A stretch of DNA of 64,000 nt from Aliiglaciecola sp. 3_MG-2023 (GCF_030548205.1 NZ_JAUORV010000005.1:62001-126000); one strand, 5' to 3'; shown: positions 45,979 through 55,462, counted from the first letter of the stretch. Numbers and translations are program-made. The notes: generated by a model from the sequence alone, not told the origin.

Positions 45979-47559
45979 TTATAAACCTAAAGATCCAGGG
46001 TTAACAAGTCTGTTGGGATCAACAAGCTCTTTGATGCGTTTAATAAGATCTAAAGCGGTGGGCTTTATACCTTCTTTATATGCATAAGCTTTTCCAATCT
46101 GGAAATGTACGCCTCCCAATTCACTGAACTTAGCGGCAATTTCATTTTTAATGCGGGTTACTGTATCTCGTGCTTCGATGTTTTCGTCAAACTTTTTCAA
46201 TTTATTATAATGCCCAGACTCTACGCTCTTTTCATGTAGTTCATTGAGACAGTCTTGCCAGAAGAATACCGGCTCCACTACGAATGCATTGGTAGAGATA
46301 ACGGCAAATAAATAACCAACACCAATATTTAATCGTTCCATTTCTTTTTTGTGGCTATTAAAAATTGACTCAGCAGCGTTAAATGCAGGAATCACCTTTG
46401 AATGAGGGAATTGACCGTGAACCGGCACCCAACGCTCGCCTTGTGGGCCAACCATATTATTGACTGGGCCAAAAGGATTGGCCCGCAAAATCTTAGGTAT
46501 TGTATTTTCTATTTCTTTACCATTGTTCTTTTTCACAATGGCTCGAATTTCTTCCAAGCATTGTTTAGCCCCGTGAGTTGAGCGTTCTTCAATAAATGCA
46601 TGAATTGAAAAATCAACATCATCCATAAATCCACGACCAGCGAAGGCAATTTTTGAACCTTGTTTAATAGCTTGACCGATGGATCCTGCTGATTTCATGA
46701 AGCCAACTAAGGCTTTTGCATCTGAGGCTAAGCTTTCACGTTGCTTGCGCTGAGCTTGCAAGAAAGGATCGAATCCGAAACACTCCATGGCCAAGCCACG
46801 GCGAGAAATTTCACTCATGGTGCTCAATGCATCATCGGAAGTTTTGAAGTCCATAGAAATATATTCTCTGGCGGTCAATTCTGGCATTAGGCGAAATGTC
46901 GCTTGCGCTTTAAAGCCGAGTGCACCTGTGTCACCTACGAATAAACCTGTTAAATCAGGTCCAAAATGGCGGAAGAAGGGGGTTCCATTGACTTGCGCTG
47001 CTGCACCGGTTTCTAATATGGAACCATCGGCGAGGACGACTTCCATACTCACTACTGAGTCGGCTATGGCACCAAACTGACCTGAACCCCAAAACATACC
47101 ATTTTGTGATAAACCGCCACCCACAGTAGCGTATATACCCGACAAGGTTCCCCAGCAAGGAGTACGTAAGCCGGTATTCTTTAACGCTTCATAAAGTGCT
47201 TTCCAAGTGCAACCACATTGGACAGTGACGTACATGTCTTCTTTATTGATCTCGACCACTTTTGACATTCGGCTCATATCAATGATGATTGAGTTTTCAT
47301 GTTGCGGTACATATCCACTCGTGTAAGACATACCTCCACCACGGGGAATGGTTATATAGTTGTGGGCGGTTGCATTTTTCACGACTTCAGATAACTCAAG
47401 GGTCGAACTTGGCTGAACAACGGCAAGGGCCGGTATATCTTTAGTAAAGACGTCTTGTGCATATAAGCTACATGAGTCGGCATCAGTTAAAACGTAGTCT
47501 TGACCAACTATGCCAGCCAACTTATCTAAAACAATCGATGCTTTACTTTTGGTATTCAC
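45979..47559 (-). CDS. FAD-linked oxidase of the VAO / 4-cresol dehydrogenase-like family
   Basis: The 526-residue protein has the PCMH FAD-binding domain (about 35-215). Its motifs are IPRGGGMSYTSGYVP and TVGGGLSQNGMFWGSGQFG, the latter near 160. A C-terminal cap domain follows. VNPGSLGL near the end completes the FAD site. Relatives include vanillyl-alcohol oxidase, 4-cresol methylhydroxylase and D-lactate dehydrogenases; covalent FAD attachment cannot be judged from sequence alone. No signal peptide is present. It heads the operon with the aldo/keto reductase and MFS carrier. GGAGAG precedes the ATG. It probably oxidises an alcohol, amine or ring CH group of the imported substrate. Confidence 0.87.
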   Translation of the reverse strand: MNTKSKASIVLDKLAGIVGQDYVLTDADSCSLYAQDVFTKDIPALAVVQPSSTLELSEVVKNATAHNYITIPRGGGMSYTSGYVPQHENSIIIDMSRMSKVVEINKEDMYVTVQCGCTWKALYEALKNTGLRTPCWGTLSGIYATVGGGLSQNGMFWGSGQFGAIADSVVSMEVVLADGSILETGAAAQVNGTPFFRHFGPDLTGLFVGDTGALGFKAQATFRLMPELTAREYISMDFKTSDDALSTMSEISRRGLAMECFGFDPFLQAQRKQRESLASDAKALVGFMKSAGSIGQAIKQGSKIAFAGRGFMDDVDFSIHAFIEERSTHGAKQCLEEIRAIVKKNNGKEIENTIPKILRANPFGPVNNMVGPQGERWVPVHGQFPHSKVIPAFNAAESIFNSHKKEMERLNIGVGYLFAVISTNAFVVEPVFFWQDCLNELHEKSVESGHYNKLKKFDENIEARDTVTRIKNEIAAKFSELGGVHFQIGKAYAYKEGIKPTALDLIKRIKELVDPNRLVNPGSLGL

Positions 47560-47867
47560 ACGCTCTCCATAAATATAATTGGTTACACTTCTATAGCAGT
47601 GTTTAGTGATGAGTTCGGTTCAATAATATACATAATTTTTAACCAACCGAATTACACAATATTTAATAATGTACTATTATTATAACATTGATGCAATAAG
47701 TCGTCAGGTGATTCCCTAAGATATGGGTGAATTTAGCTTCAATTTTCGATTAGATACGATTACAGACTCCAATTCAATTTGGCATTGCTATTGATTCTAG
47801 CGTGTTACAGTTGAAGTAAAAGATAGAATGATATATGGTTATATCTTTATTTGGTTGGTGGTAGTGA
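47560..47867. other. Divergent intergenic region, AT-rich
   Basis: About 310 bases between the flavoenzyme and the HMG-CoA lyase-like gene. An AATAAT-GTACT-ATTATT inverted repeat lies at 47665-47681. Nothing else is named. Confidence 0.45.
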
Positions 47868-48812
47868 ATGAAGTCAGAAATTGATGTTGAAATTAGTGAG
47901 GTTGGCCCACGAGATGGTCTGCAAAGTATTAAACCGATTATGTCAACGGCTGATAAAAAGCGTTGGATCAGTGCTTTGGCCGCTGCTGGACTTCCTGAAA
48001 TTGAAGTGGGTTCCTTCGTTCCCGCCAGCGTTCTTCCGCAATTAGCTGATACCGCCGAAATAGTCGAATTTGCCCGTTCAATTCCTAATTTAAATGTCGC
48101 TGTACTTGTTCCTAATTTTAGAGGTGCTCAGAATGCTGTGAAAGCTGGCGCCCATAAAATTACCATTCCGCTTTCCGTTTCAGAGACCCATAGTTTAAAA
48201 AATGTGCGTCGCACACACGCTCAGGTAATTGAAGAAGTGGTTAAAATACGTGAGCTTATTGATCAGTCTGATAATCCCCATAGCATTACTTTAGAAGGGG
48301 GACTGTCTACCGCTTTTGGCTGCACCCTGGAAGGTAACGTACCTGAATCTAAAGTCTTCGAGATGGCGGATAAACTGGTTGCAGCTGGCTGTGATGAAGT
48401 GGGCCTTTCTGACACCACAGGATTTGGCACGCCTACCCAAGTTAAACGGTTAACCCTAGGTATATGGGATTTAGTGGGTAAAGATAAACTTACCGGAATA
48501 CATCTTCATAACACCCGTGGTCAGGGCCTGGCAAATGTAATGGCTGCATTGGAAGTCGGCCTCAAAACAATTGATTCGTCGATGGCTGGCATTGGTGGCT
48601 GTCCATTTGCACCTGGTGCATCAGGCAATATCATCACCGAAGATTTGGTGTTTTTACTAGAAGGTATGGGCCTAAAAACTGGGGTTAATTATCAACGTTT
48701 ATTATTGGCTAGACAGATCCTGCGTGACAGCTTACCCGCTGAGGTAGAATTGTTTGGATTCACTCCAGATGCCGGTTTGCCGAAAGGTTTTCAAATGGCA
48801 ACTGAGCAATGA
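47868..48812 (+). CDS. HMG-CoA lyase-like enzyme
   Basis: The 314-residue TIM-barrel protein is of the hydroxymethylglutaryl-CoA lyase type. It has R15-D16 in GPRDGLQS, the metal ligands in GIHLHNTRGQG (near 210-220), and the signature GIGGCPFAPGASGN with catalytic C245. Such enzymes cleave 3-hydroxy-3-methylglutaryl-CoA or related acyl-CoAs to acetyl-CoA and an oxoacid. No other leucine-degradation genes are nearby, so a role on a branched 3-hydroxyacyl-CoA of the island pathway, made with the CoA transferase at 16928, is plausible. Confidence 0.9.
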   Translation: MKSEIDVEISEVGPRDGLQSIKPIMSTADKKRWISALAAAGLPEIEVGSFVPASVLPQLADTAEIVEFARSIPNLNVAVLVPNFRGAQNAVKAGAHKITIPLSVSETHSLKNVRRTHAQVIEEVVKIRELIDQSDNPHSITLEGGLSTAFGCTLEGNVPESKVFEMADKLVAAGCDEVGLSDTTGFGTPTQVKRLTLGIWDLVGKDKLTGIHLHNTRGQGLANVMAALEVGLKTIDSSMAGIGGCPFAPGASGNIITEDLVFLLEGMGLKTGVNYQRLLLARQILRDSLPAEVELFGFTPDAGLPKGFQMATEQ

Positions 48813-48851
48813 TAGCGGTTGCATAATGTGGTTTCTGAGCAAGTTTCATTC

Positions 48852-49865
48852 ATGAAAATTAGCACTCAAAATGGTGTGGTCTTTCAGCAAAAAGACGGGC
48901 AGACCATTCTTGATGCCAGTATTGAAGCCGGCTATCCAATCAACCATAGCTGTCGTGCTGGTCGCTGTGGTTTTTGTAAAGTGAAGTTGCTAACAGGTCA
49001 ATCTGAGAGTTATCGTTGCCAACAACTTTCACAACAAGAAATCGATGAGAATTGGATTTTAACTTGTTGCCACACTGCACTGACCGATGTGCACATTGAT
49101 GCTGGCCAACTGCAACAAGTCTCCGTTCCTAAAGTCTGCTCCATACCATGTGCTATTGATTCTCTAGAGTGGTTAACTCCAGATGTTTTAGAAGTGACTT
49201 TGCAGTTACCGCTGATAGTCAAATTCTCCTACCTTGCCGGTCAGTATGTAGACTTATCTCAGGCGGGTGGGGTTTCAAGTCGATATTGTGTTACTGAACT
49301 AAATGGCAACACCCAACCACAAAAAATTGCATTGCATGTATTAGCAAATAATCAAGATCCTATGGACCTCTATTGGTTTAAACAGGCGAAAGTTGCAGAT
49401 CTACTTAGTCTGGAAGGACCTAAAGGCGCGTTTTTCTTACGAAATGTCAGCCAGCGTGATGTGTTTTTTGTCATTTATGGCCGTAATGTTTCTCCCGTAT
49501 TGTCAATGTTAGCAACCCTAGAGGCTTTGCCAAAAGCAATGCAAGCCGCCAGTGTTACTGTCATTTGGCAAGGTCAAGCTGCTGAAGATTTCTACCTGGA
49601 TTTAACTAGCACCTATGGTGGATTTGAAGTGATTCAAACCTTGCCACCTGGCTGTGCAAATTTGTCGGAAAAAGTTACAGAAACACTCGATATTATTTTG
49701 AATATGCGCCCGGAACTTAGCAATGTGGTGGTGTACGCAACGGGTCCTGCGCTTTTGTTAGAACGATTACAATTAACACTATTACAGAACAAGCTCAATC
49801 CTCAAGATTACTATTCCCAAGGAAGTTTTGACACCTCTGGTATGGGAGTTAACCGTGCTTGCTGA
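48852..49865 (+). CDS. Ferredoxin-type oxygenase reductase (2Fe-2S plus FAD/NAD domains)
   Basis: From the ATG at 48852 the protein has 337 residues (TTG 48819 and GTG 48828 are upstream alternatives). The [2Fe-2S] domain has C34, C39, C42 and C72 in SCRAGRCGFC and ILTCC. The FAD domain shows SSRYC and GPKGAFFLR. The NAD region is unusual: VIYGRNVSPVLSMLATLE replaces the usual GTGIAP-type loop, so cofactor use may differ. Relatives are BenC-type reductases serving oxygenases, but no Rieske or P450 oxygenase lies in the window. Its partner may lie outside the window. It follows the HMG-CoA lyase-like gene by 39 bases. Confidence 0.85.
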   Translation: MKISTQNGVVFQQKDGQTILDASIEAGYPINHSCRAGRCGFCKVKLLTGQSESYRCQQLSQQEIDENWILTCCHTALTDVHIDAGQLQQVSVPKVCSIPCAIDSLEWLTPDVLEVTLQLPLIVKFSYLAGQYVDLSQAGGVSSRYCVTELNGNTQPQKIALHVLANNQDPMDLYWFKQAKVADLLSLEGPKGAFFLRNVSQRDVFFVIYGRNVSPVLSMLATLEALPKAMQAASVTVIWQGQAAEDFYLDLTSTYGGFEVIQTLPPGCANLSEKVTETLDIILNMRPELSNVVVYATGPALLLERLQLTLLQNKLNPQDYYSQGSFDTSGMGVNRAC

Positions 49866-50187
49866 ATCCGTTGCAGTTAAAAAATTACATGGCGCAATTT
49901 TGTTACCGATGTATGTAGAGACCCCATTAAAAAGTCACGAATTTAGTGAGTAGACATTGATAAATGTCATAGTGAAGTGAGCTGGATAAGGATAGATTTA
50001 ACTGGCGGACGACGCATAAATATAGCTTTGAACGTTTAAAAAGCCACGTTAAATCATGTAGTTAGAGGGATTTTGTTAATTTGAATTTTGCTTAAAGTTT
50101 AAACATTAGAATGACATGATTTTCAACCAACCAAGTAAAAACTAGCACTATAAAAAAAATTATAACAAATAGGTCGGAGAAAAAAGT
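49866..50187. other. Intergenic region upstream of TonB receptor 3
   Basis: About 320 bases with box 7 (49957-49970); no gene is seen. Confidence 0.5.
49957..49970. promoter_or_regulatory. Crp/Fnr-type dyad (island box 7)
   Basis: TTGATAAATGTCAT has one mismatch from TTGAY-N4-RTCAA and the shared AAAT spacer. It lies about 220 bases before TonB receptor 3. Confidence 0.5.
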
Positions 50188-52341
50188 ATGAAAAAAGCTG
50201 AAATAAAACTTTATGCAAGTTTAGCGGCAGGTTCCTTGCTTGCTACATCAGGTACAACCTTAGCTCAACAGACATCTGCAGATGATTTGGCTATTGAGAA
50301 AATAACGGTTACTGCCCAGCGCAAAGCTGAAAATATTCAAAACTCACCGGTTTCTATTTCTGCTCTTGGTCCAGAAGACATTGAGAGAATGCAGATTGAT
50401 AATACCAAGGACCTAAGCCAAGTTATGCCAAATGTCATGATTAAAGGTGTAACAGGGGGAAGTGCTGGAATTACTCCATTTATTCGTGGTGGAGGGGTGA
50501 CTGATGGGGCGCTTATTACCTCAGAACCCGAAGTTGGAATTTACGTTGATGATGTCTATCAACCTCGTTTAGCTGCTTCATTTATTGAATCCTTAGACCT
50601 CGAGCGAATAGAAGTATTACGCGGTCCTCAAGGTACCCTGTATGGCCGAAATAGTTCTGCTGGTGCCCTGAAAATTATTTCCCGCGTACCCGATGAGTTG
50701 TTTCGATTTAAAAATGAATTTGGAATAGGTAGTTGGAACGAAATATACGATAAATTTACCGTGAGCGGCCCACTAAATGACGACGAAAGCTTGCGAGGCG
50801 GCATCACCGGGATGATCCGTACACGTGATGGTGGCCGTCAATATAATGCTTCTTTAGACAAAGAAGTTGGCGCAGAAGACTATTCAGGTTTTCAAAGCGA
50901 TTTGTTTTATGAGGGTGATACTTTCACGGCGCGCTGGAAGTTGTTTTACACCGATTATGAAAGTGATGGGCTTTATGCATCGGCACTTGATCCTCTGCAA
51001 TTAGATAACGAATACGATGAAATACCCTTTACTTCAGGTGAATTTGATACAGTCTTATCTCCTTTTGAATCTTTCACTGACGATAAGCAATACGGCTCAA
51101 GTTTACACCTGACTAAAGAGATAAATGAGTCCATGAGGCTGTTGTCTATTACTTCTTGGTCAAAATTAAAAAATGACTGGTCAACGGGCTTTAGTGGTGG
51201 TGTGGATTACGCTTTGCTAGGGGTTCCCGTTGATGGTTACGCAGAACTCTTTACCCGCATCTCAACAAGTGACCAAAAAAGCTTTAGTCAAGAGGTGCAA
51301 TTGCAGGGTGAAGCCTATGACAACAAAGTTAGCTATATAGCAGGCTTGTATTATTTCACTGAATCTGGCGAGCAAATAGTCAATTCTGAAGTATTTTTTG
51401 CACCTTCCTATGGTGCTTTTGATATTGATACTAAGAGTTATGCTGCCTTTGGTCAGGTCAATATCGGCCTTACGGATAAGTTGGGACTCACCCTTGGGGC
51501 TCGCTATACTCGGGATGATAAAGAACTCGATGCCACTTTAGAAACGGCTCCTGTAGCACGCCAAGACACCTTTAAAAAATTCACACCAAAAATTGCCTTT
51601 AATTACCAGGCGAATGATGACTTGCTTTTATACACTAGCTTTACCGAAGGCTTTAAAGCGGGTGGTTATAATAGTTTGGCATCCAATGCTGAAGGCTTAA
51701 ATACACCGTTTGATATGCAGGTGATGGACGCCTATGAAGCGGGTATGAAAAGTGAGTGGTTAAATAACCGTTTACGAATCAATGTTGCGGGATTCTTCAA
51801 TGAATACTCAAGTTTACAACAGCAATCTGTGGACGAAGTAGGTTCTTTCGTTACTGAAAACTATGATGCTGAGCACACTGGTCTGGAAGTTGAACTCTAT
51901 GTGCGTTTAACCTCCAATTTAAATTTCTGGGCTAACGGTGTTTCTCAGGATAGCGAATATACGTCGGTAAACGTTAATGGTGTTGCTACAAACGGTGGTT
52001 TAGTCGGAAATAAAATGACCAACGTATTTGAGTTCCAATATGCCGTGGGTCTGGATTATACAAAAGACATTGGTGATGGCACCTTGATGATGGGGACCAA
52101 CCTTAACCATCGCGATGACTACTATTCAACTGCAGACAATTCTGAAATCGGCCATATCGAGCCAGTCACATTAATTGATGCCTATTTGGCCTATGCCTAC
52201 GACGGTTGGAAAGTCACTTTATCAGGTAAAAATCTAGGTAATGAAAAATACGCCTTTACTGGTTTTGGATTTAGTTTATTGCAACCGCGTTTTATGGCTG
52301 ACCCAATGACTTGGCGACTTAGTGTGTCTTACGAATTGTAA
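50188..52341 (+). CDS. TonB-dependent outer-membrane receptor 3
   Basis: The 717-residue protein has a signal peptide ending near TLAQQ, a TonB box (IEKITVTAQRK), a plug with SPVSISALGPEDIERM, PFIRGGG and RIEVLRGPQGTLYGRNSSAG, and a barrel ending in WRLSVSYEL. The terminal residue is Leu in place of the more common Phe, which still occurs in the family. It resembles receptors of degradation clusters with Pfam plug and barrel domains. GGAGA precedes the ATG. Having two receptors in one island suggests two related substrates or a substrate and its degradation product. A hairpin without a T-run follows. Confidence 0.94.
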   Translation: MKKAEIKLYASLAAGSLLATSGTTLAQQTSADDLAIEKITVTAQRKAENIQNSPVSISALGPEDIERMQIDNTKDLSQVMPNVMIKGVTGGSAGITPFIRGGGVTDGALITSEPEVGIYVDDVYQPRLAASFIESLDLERIEVLRGPQGTLYGRNSSAGALKIISRVPDELFRFKNEFGIGSWNEIYDKFTVSGPLNDDESLRGGITGMIRTRDGGRQYNASLDKEVGAEDYSGFQSDLFYEGDTFTARWKLFYTDYESDGLYASALDPLQLDNEYDEIPFTSGEFDTVLSPFESFTDDKQYGSSLHLTKEINESMRLLSITSWSKLKNDWSTGFSGGVDYALLGVPVDGYAELFTRISTSDQKSFSQEVQLQGEAYDNKVSYIAGLYYFTESGEQIVNSEVFFAPSYGAFDIDTKSYAAFGQVNIGLTDKLGLTLGARYTRDDKELDATLETAPVARQDTFKKFTPKIAFNYQANDDLLLYTSFTEGFKAGGYNSLASNAEGLNTPFDMQVMDAYEAGMKSEWLNNRLRINVAGFFNEYSSLQQQSVDEVGSFVTENYDAEHTGLEVELYVRLTSNLNFWANGVSQDSEYTSVNVNGVATNGGLVGNKMTNVFEFQYAVGLDYTKDIGDGTLMMGTNLNHRDDYYSTADNSEIGHIEPVTLIDAYLAYAYDGWKVTLSGKNLGNEKYAFTGFGFSLLQPRFMADPMTWRLSVSYEL

Positions 52342-52401
52342 ACCCAGTTCAGCGAAGGATAATTTTGCTAGTTAAAAGACTGCAAGATACGTGACACGCA
52401 A

Positions 52402-52438
52402 AATGGGAACTAAGAGTGGTAACACTCAAGTTCCCATT
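52402..52438 (+). terminator. Long hairpin after TonB receptor 3
   Basis: Outer arms AATGGGAACT and AGTTCCCATT enclose GAGTG/CACTC around loop GTAA. There is no T-run, so it may act as a terminator or as an mRNA-stabilising element. Confidence 0.5.
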
Positions 52439-52567
52439 CATCAATATTGGTCTGATTTGAGCTGCAAATAAAGAGCAATTTTGCTTTGAGTTAACCTATG
52501 AATGTTAGCTATAAAAGCGATTAATAGAAAAAGTGAACACTCACTTATTATACGAGGTTAAGTAACT

Positions 52568-53761
52568 ATGAAATCAACACAAATCATTGTGGCAGGTGCA
52601 GGACCAGTGGGAACCGTTACTGCTTATCGACTTGCAAGTATGGGGTTTGATGTAATGTTATGTGAAGCGGGTCCAAATTGCGCAGTTGATTTGCGTGCTT
52701 CAACATTTCATCCACCAACATTAGAAATGCTCGATGAATTAGGGATGGCGGATGAATTAATTGAACGTGGTTTAAAAGCGCCAATTTATCATTTTCGCGA
52801 ACGTGCTACTGGCGAAGTTGTCGAGTTCGATTTATCTGAATTAGAGGGTAAAGAGAAGTTTCCTTATCGCTTACAATGCGAGCAGCATGTGTTAGCCAGC
52901 ATGGTTGCTGAAAAATTAGATAAACATCCAAAAGCAGAGGTGAAATTTAGTCACCGAGTAGTCCATTTTGAGCAAACCGAAGATGGCGTTGAAGTCGCTT
53001 TAGAGGGGCCTTTTGCCATCGAAAAAGTGAAAGCTAAATATTTGGTTGCAGCAGACGGTGGTAATTCCATTATTCGTAAATGGTTAGGGGTTGAATTTGA
53101 AGGCTTCACTTATCCTGAGAAGTTCCTAACGTTATCTACTAAAGTTGAGCTAAAAGACTACATCGACAACCTTGCATACGTGAGTTATGTCTCTGATCCC
53201 AAAGAATGGATGGTGCTTCTTCGTGTGCCAAGTGTATGGCGAATTTTGGTACCTGCGAGTGAAGATCAACCAGACGATTACTTACTTTCAGACGAAAAGA
53301 AAAACCAAGTTTTCCGTGATCTTATTGGCCGTGAAGATGTGGAAACTGAACACCGAACGATTTATCGGGTACATCAGCGCGTTGCCAAGAAATTTAATCA
53401 TGGTCGAGTTTGTTTAGTGGGTGACGCTTGTCACATGAATAACCCATTAGGTGGCTTTGGCATGAACAGCGGTATTCATGACGGTTGGAATTTAGCAGAT
53501 AAAATTAAGTTAAACCTTACCGAAGGTCACGATGACGCTAATTTTGAATTGTATGACGCCCAACGTCGTCCAGTTACCCATAGTTTTATTCAGGCGCAAA
53601 CCATGCAGAACAAAAAGTTGTTAGAGCATAGCCCTGAAGAAAACCATGCTATGCGTTTACAAGAAATGCACGATATCTGTAATGATGACGAAAAACGTTT
53701 AGCTTTCCTTAGACGACAAGCCATGTTTACCAGCCTTGAAGAAGCAAACAAAATCAAATAG
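52568..53761 (+). CDS. Group A flavoprotein monooxygenase (PHBH fold)
   Basis: The 397-residue protein has the three fingerprints of the fold: VAGAGPVGTVTAYRLASMG (residues 8-26) for FAD, the DG motif in YLVAADGGNSIIRKWLG (about 157), and GRVCLVGDACHMNNPLGGFG (about 278). These enzymes hydroxylate or open aromatic and N-heteroaromatic rings with NAD(P)H and oxygen. The length matches the short PHBH-like type (without the C-terminal thioredoxin domain of TfdB/PheA). It begins an operon with the racemase-like protein, PuuE-like hydrolase 3 and an aldehyde dehydrogenase. It may oxidise the heterocycle before hydrolysis. Confidence 0.92.
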   Translation: MKSTQIIVAGAGPVGTVTAYRLASMGFDVMLCEAGPNCAVDLRASTFHPPTLEMLDELGMADELIERGLKAPIYHFRERATGEVVEFDLSELEGKEKFPYRLQCEQHVLASMVAEKLDKHPKAEVKFSHRVVHFEQTEDGVEVALEGPFAIEKVKAKYLVAADGGNSIIRKWLGVEFEGFTYPEKFLTLSTKVELKDYIDNLAYVSYVSDPKEWMVLLRVPSVWRILVPASEDQPDDYLLSDEKKNQVFRDLIGREDVETEHRTIYRVHQRVAKKFNHGRVCLVGDACHMNNPLGGFGMNSGIHDGWNLADKIKLNLTEGHDDANFELYDAQRRPVTHSFIQAQTMQNKKLLEHSPEENHAMRLQEMHDICNDDEKRLAFLRRQAMFTSLEEANKIK

Positions 53762-53769
53762 GAATAATT

Positions 53770-54516
53770 ATGAAAGACGCACTCGGATATCGAGCTAAAT
53801 TTGGTGTGTTAGGTCCATCAACTAATACTATTGTACAACCTGAATTTGATGATATGCGCCCAGCAGGAGTGACAAATCACTACAGTCGTATCGTGATTGA
53901 AAACGCCAATGCGGTCTCTAATGAGAGTTTTATGGCGGGCACAAATTTAATCGACCAAGGTACAGAAGAAGCTGTAAGAGGCGTACTTACCTGTGCCCCT
54001 GACTACCTTGTAATGGGAATGTCGGCTGTAACATTTTACGGCGGAGCAAAAGGCGCAGAGGCTTGGAAAAATCGTATCGAATCTTTCTCGGGCTTAAGAA
54101 TATCTATGGGCTCTGAGTCAGTTGTTGCTGCTATGCAAGCAATTGGTGGGATTAAAAAAGTTGCCTTTTTATCGCCATACTTCCCCGTTGCAAATAAAGA
54201 GGTAGCAAATTACCTGAGTGATCATGGATTCGAAACGGTACGTGATATCCCATTAGAAAGACCTAGCTGGTTGAGCATTGCGGAAACTCCGTTTTCATTA
54301 ACCCGGGAAACTGTGGCAAAACTAAATGGGGATGATGTAGACGCTATTGTGCAAGTTGGAACCAATTTATGTATGGCCAGTCTTGCTCCTAAATTAGAGC
54401 TTGAGCTCGGTAAACCTGTTATTGCAATTAATACTGCTACTTATTGGCATGCACTACGCACCTTCGGGATCACGGATAAAGTGACTGGTTTTGGTCGCTT
54501 GTTAGAGGAATTTTAA
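53770..54516 (+). CDS. Asp/Glu racemase superfamily protein (maleate isomerase/AMDase-like) lacking both catalytic cysteines
   Basis: The 248-residue protein belongs to the maleate isomerase/arylmalonate decarboxylase branch: FGVLGPSTNTIVQPEFDDMRP at the N terminus and AINTATYWHALRTFGI near the end. However, the two catalytic cysteine positions appear substituted: YLVMGMSAVTF stands where Y-x-C-T/S is expected, and IVQVGTNLCMA stands where SCTNL is expected. Alignment is by eye. A subfamily with MGMS and VGTNL seems to recur in degradation clusters, so the gene is probably functional but with other chemistry. It lies 8 bases after the monooxygenase and 1 base before PuuE-like hydrolase 3. Confidence 0.85.
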   Translation: MKDALGYRAKFGVLGPSTNTIVQPEFDDMRPAGVTNHYSRIVIENANAVSNESFMAGTNLIDQGTEEAVRGVLTCAPDYLVMGMSAVTFYGGAKGAEAWKNRIESFSGLRISMGSESVVAAMQAIGGIKKVAFLSPYFPVANKEVANYLSDHGFETVRDIPLERPSWLSIAETPFSLTRETVAKLNGDDVDAIVQVGTNLCMASLAPKLELELGKPVIAINTATYWHALRTFGITDKVTGFGRLLEEF

Positions 54517-54517
54517 G

Positions 54518-55432
54518 ATGGAATATAATTACGTCCCCATTAGTGAACGTGGCCAATTGAAATGGCCAGATGGTAAAAAAGTCGCGTTAATCCTAACCTT
54601 TAATCTTGAAACTTGGGATTTAACCAAAGACACTGATGAGCCATATTATGCGGGTGGCCCTGCAGTATTACCCGACATCCTTCCCGGTAACACCCCAGAC
54701 TTCCCCAATTATACGTGGCGCGAATACGGTCAACGAGTAGGTATCTGGCGTTTATACGAATTATTTGATGAGTTAAAGGTGAAAGCTAGTTGCACGACTA
54801 ACGCGGTTACGTTTGAGCGTCGTGGGGCAATGGTACAAGCCTGCCTGGACCGCGGATGGGAACTGATTACCCACAATTACGAACAAGGCGAACTGCTGAC
54901 TAACTTCGCCCATGAACCCGAAAAAGAACAAGAAGTGATTTCCCGTTCAATCAGTATGTTTGAAGAGTATGTAGGACGTCGTCCTGTTGGATGGTTGTCA
55001 TCATCTCTACGGGGTACACTTAATACGCCGGCGATACTCGCTAAAGAAGGTTATAAGTTCTATTGCGACATTATGAATGATGATCAACCCTTCATGATCC
55101 GCACAGATAATGGGCCTATAGTGTCGGTGCCTTATTCAAATGAAATCAACGATTTTACTATCATCACCCGACGTGGCCACACCACTGATGAATACCGAGA
55201 TATTTTAATTGAAGAGTTGAATGTATTGTATAAAGAAGGTGCGACTCAGGCGCGTATTATGAACGTAGGCTTACATCCACATGTTACAGGACGAGCCTAT
55301 CGCATTAGAGCTATCCGTGAGTTTATAGAATACGCAAAAACGTTACCCGATGTGTGGTGGACTACGCGAGAAGAGATTGCTGATTGGTACTTAGAACATC
55401 AGCAAGCCCATCATATTCCTGGCCAAATATAA
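54518..55432 (+). CDS. PuuE/NodB-fold hydrolase (polysaccharide deacetylase family) 3
   Basis: The 304-residue protein is a third paralogue. Shared motifs are LKWPDGKKVALILTFNLETW at the N terminus, TWREYGQRVGIWRLYEL, GWLSSSLRGTLNTPAIL and MNVGLHPHVTGRAYRIRAI. The NodB Asp motif reads TFNLETW (Asn in place of Asp), and the HxxxH motif reads ITHNYEQ. As in copies 1 and 2, the metal triad is incomplete, as in PuuE allantoinase. It is one base after the racemase-like gene and 30 bases before the ALDH start. It probably opens a cyclic amide produced by the flavin monooxygenase step. Confidence 0.82.
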   Translation: MEYNYVPISERGQLKWPDGKKVALILTFNLETWDLTKDTDEPYYAGGPAVLPDILPGNTPDFPNYTWREYGQRVGIWRLYELFDELKVKASCTTNAVTFERRGAMVQACLDRGWELITHNYEQGELLTNFAHEPEKEQEVISRSISMFEEYVGRRPVGWLSSSLRGTLNTPAILAKEGYKFYCDIMNDDQPFMIRTDNGPIVSVPYSNEINDFTIITRRGHTTDEYRDILIEELNVLYKEGATQARIMNVGLHPHVTGRAYRIRAIREFIEYAKTLPDVWWTTREEIADWYLEHQQAHHIPGQI

Positions 55433-55462
55433 GTCGATTTGACATCCAATAAGGAGCCTTTT

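Noticed and set aside
52568-55432. Described nicotinate/nicotine (maleamate) pathway
   Set aside because: Amidase and maleate-isomerase-like genes are present, but there is no 2,5-dihydroxypyridine dioxygenase (NicX/Hpo), the isomerase lacks the catalytic cysteines, and extra LeuCD, HyuAB and PuuE genes are not part of that pathway.
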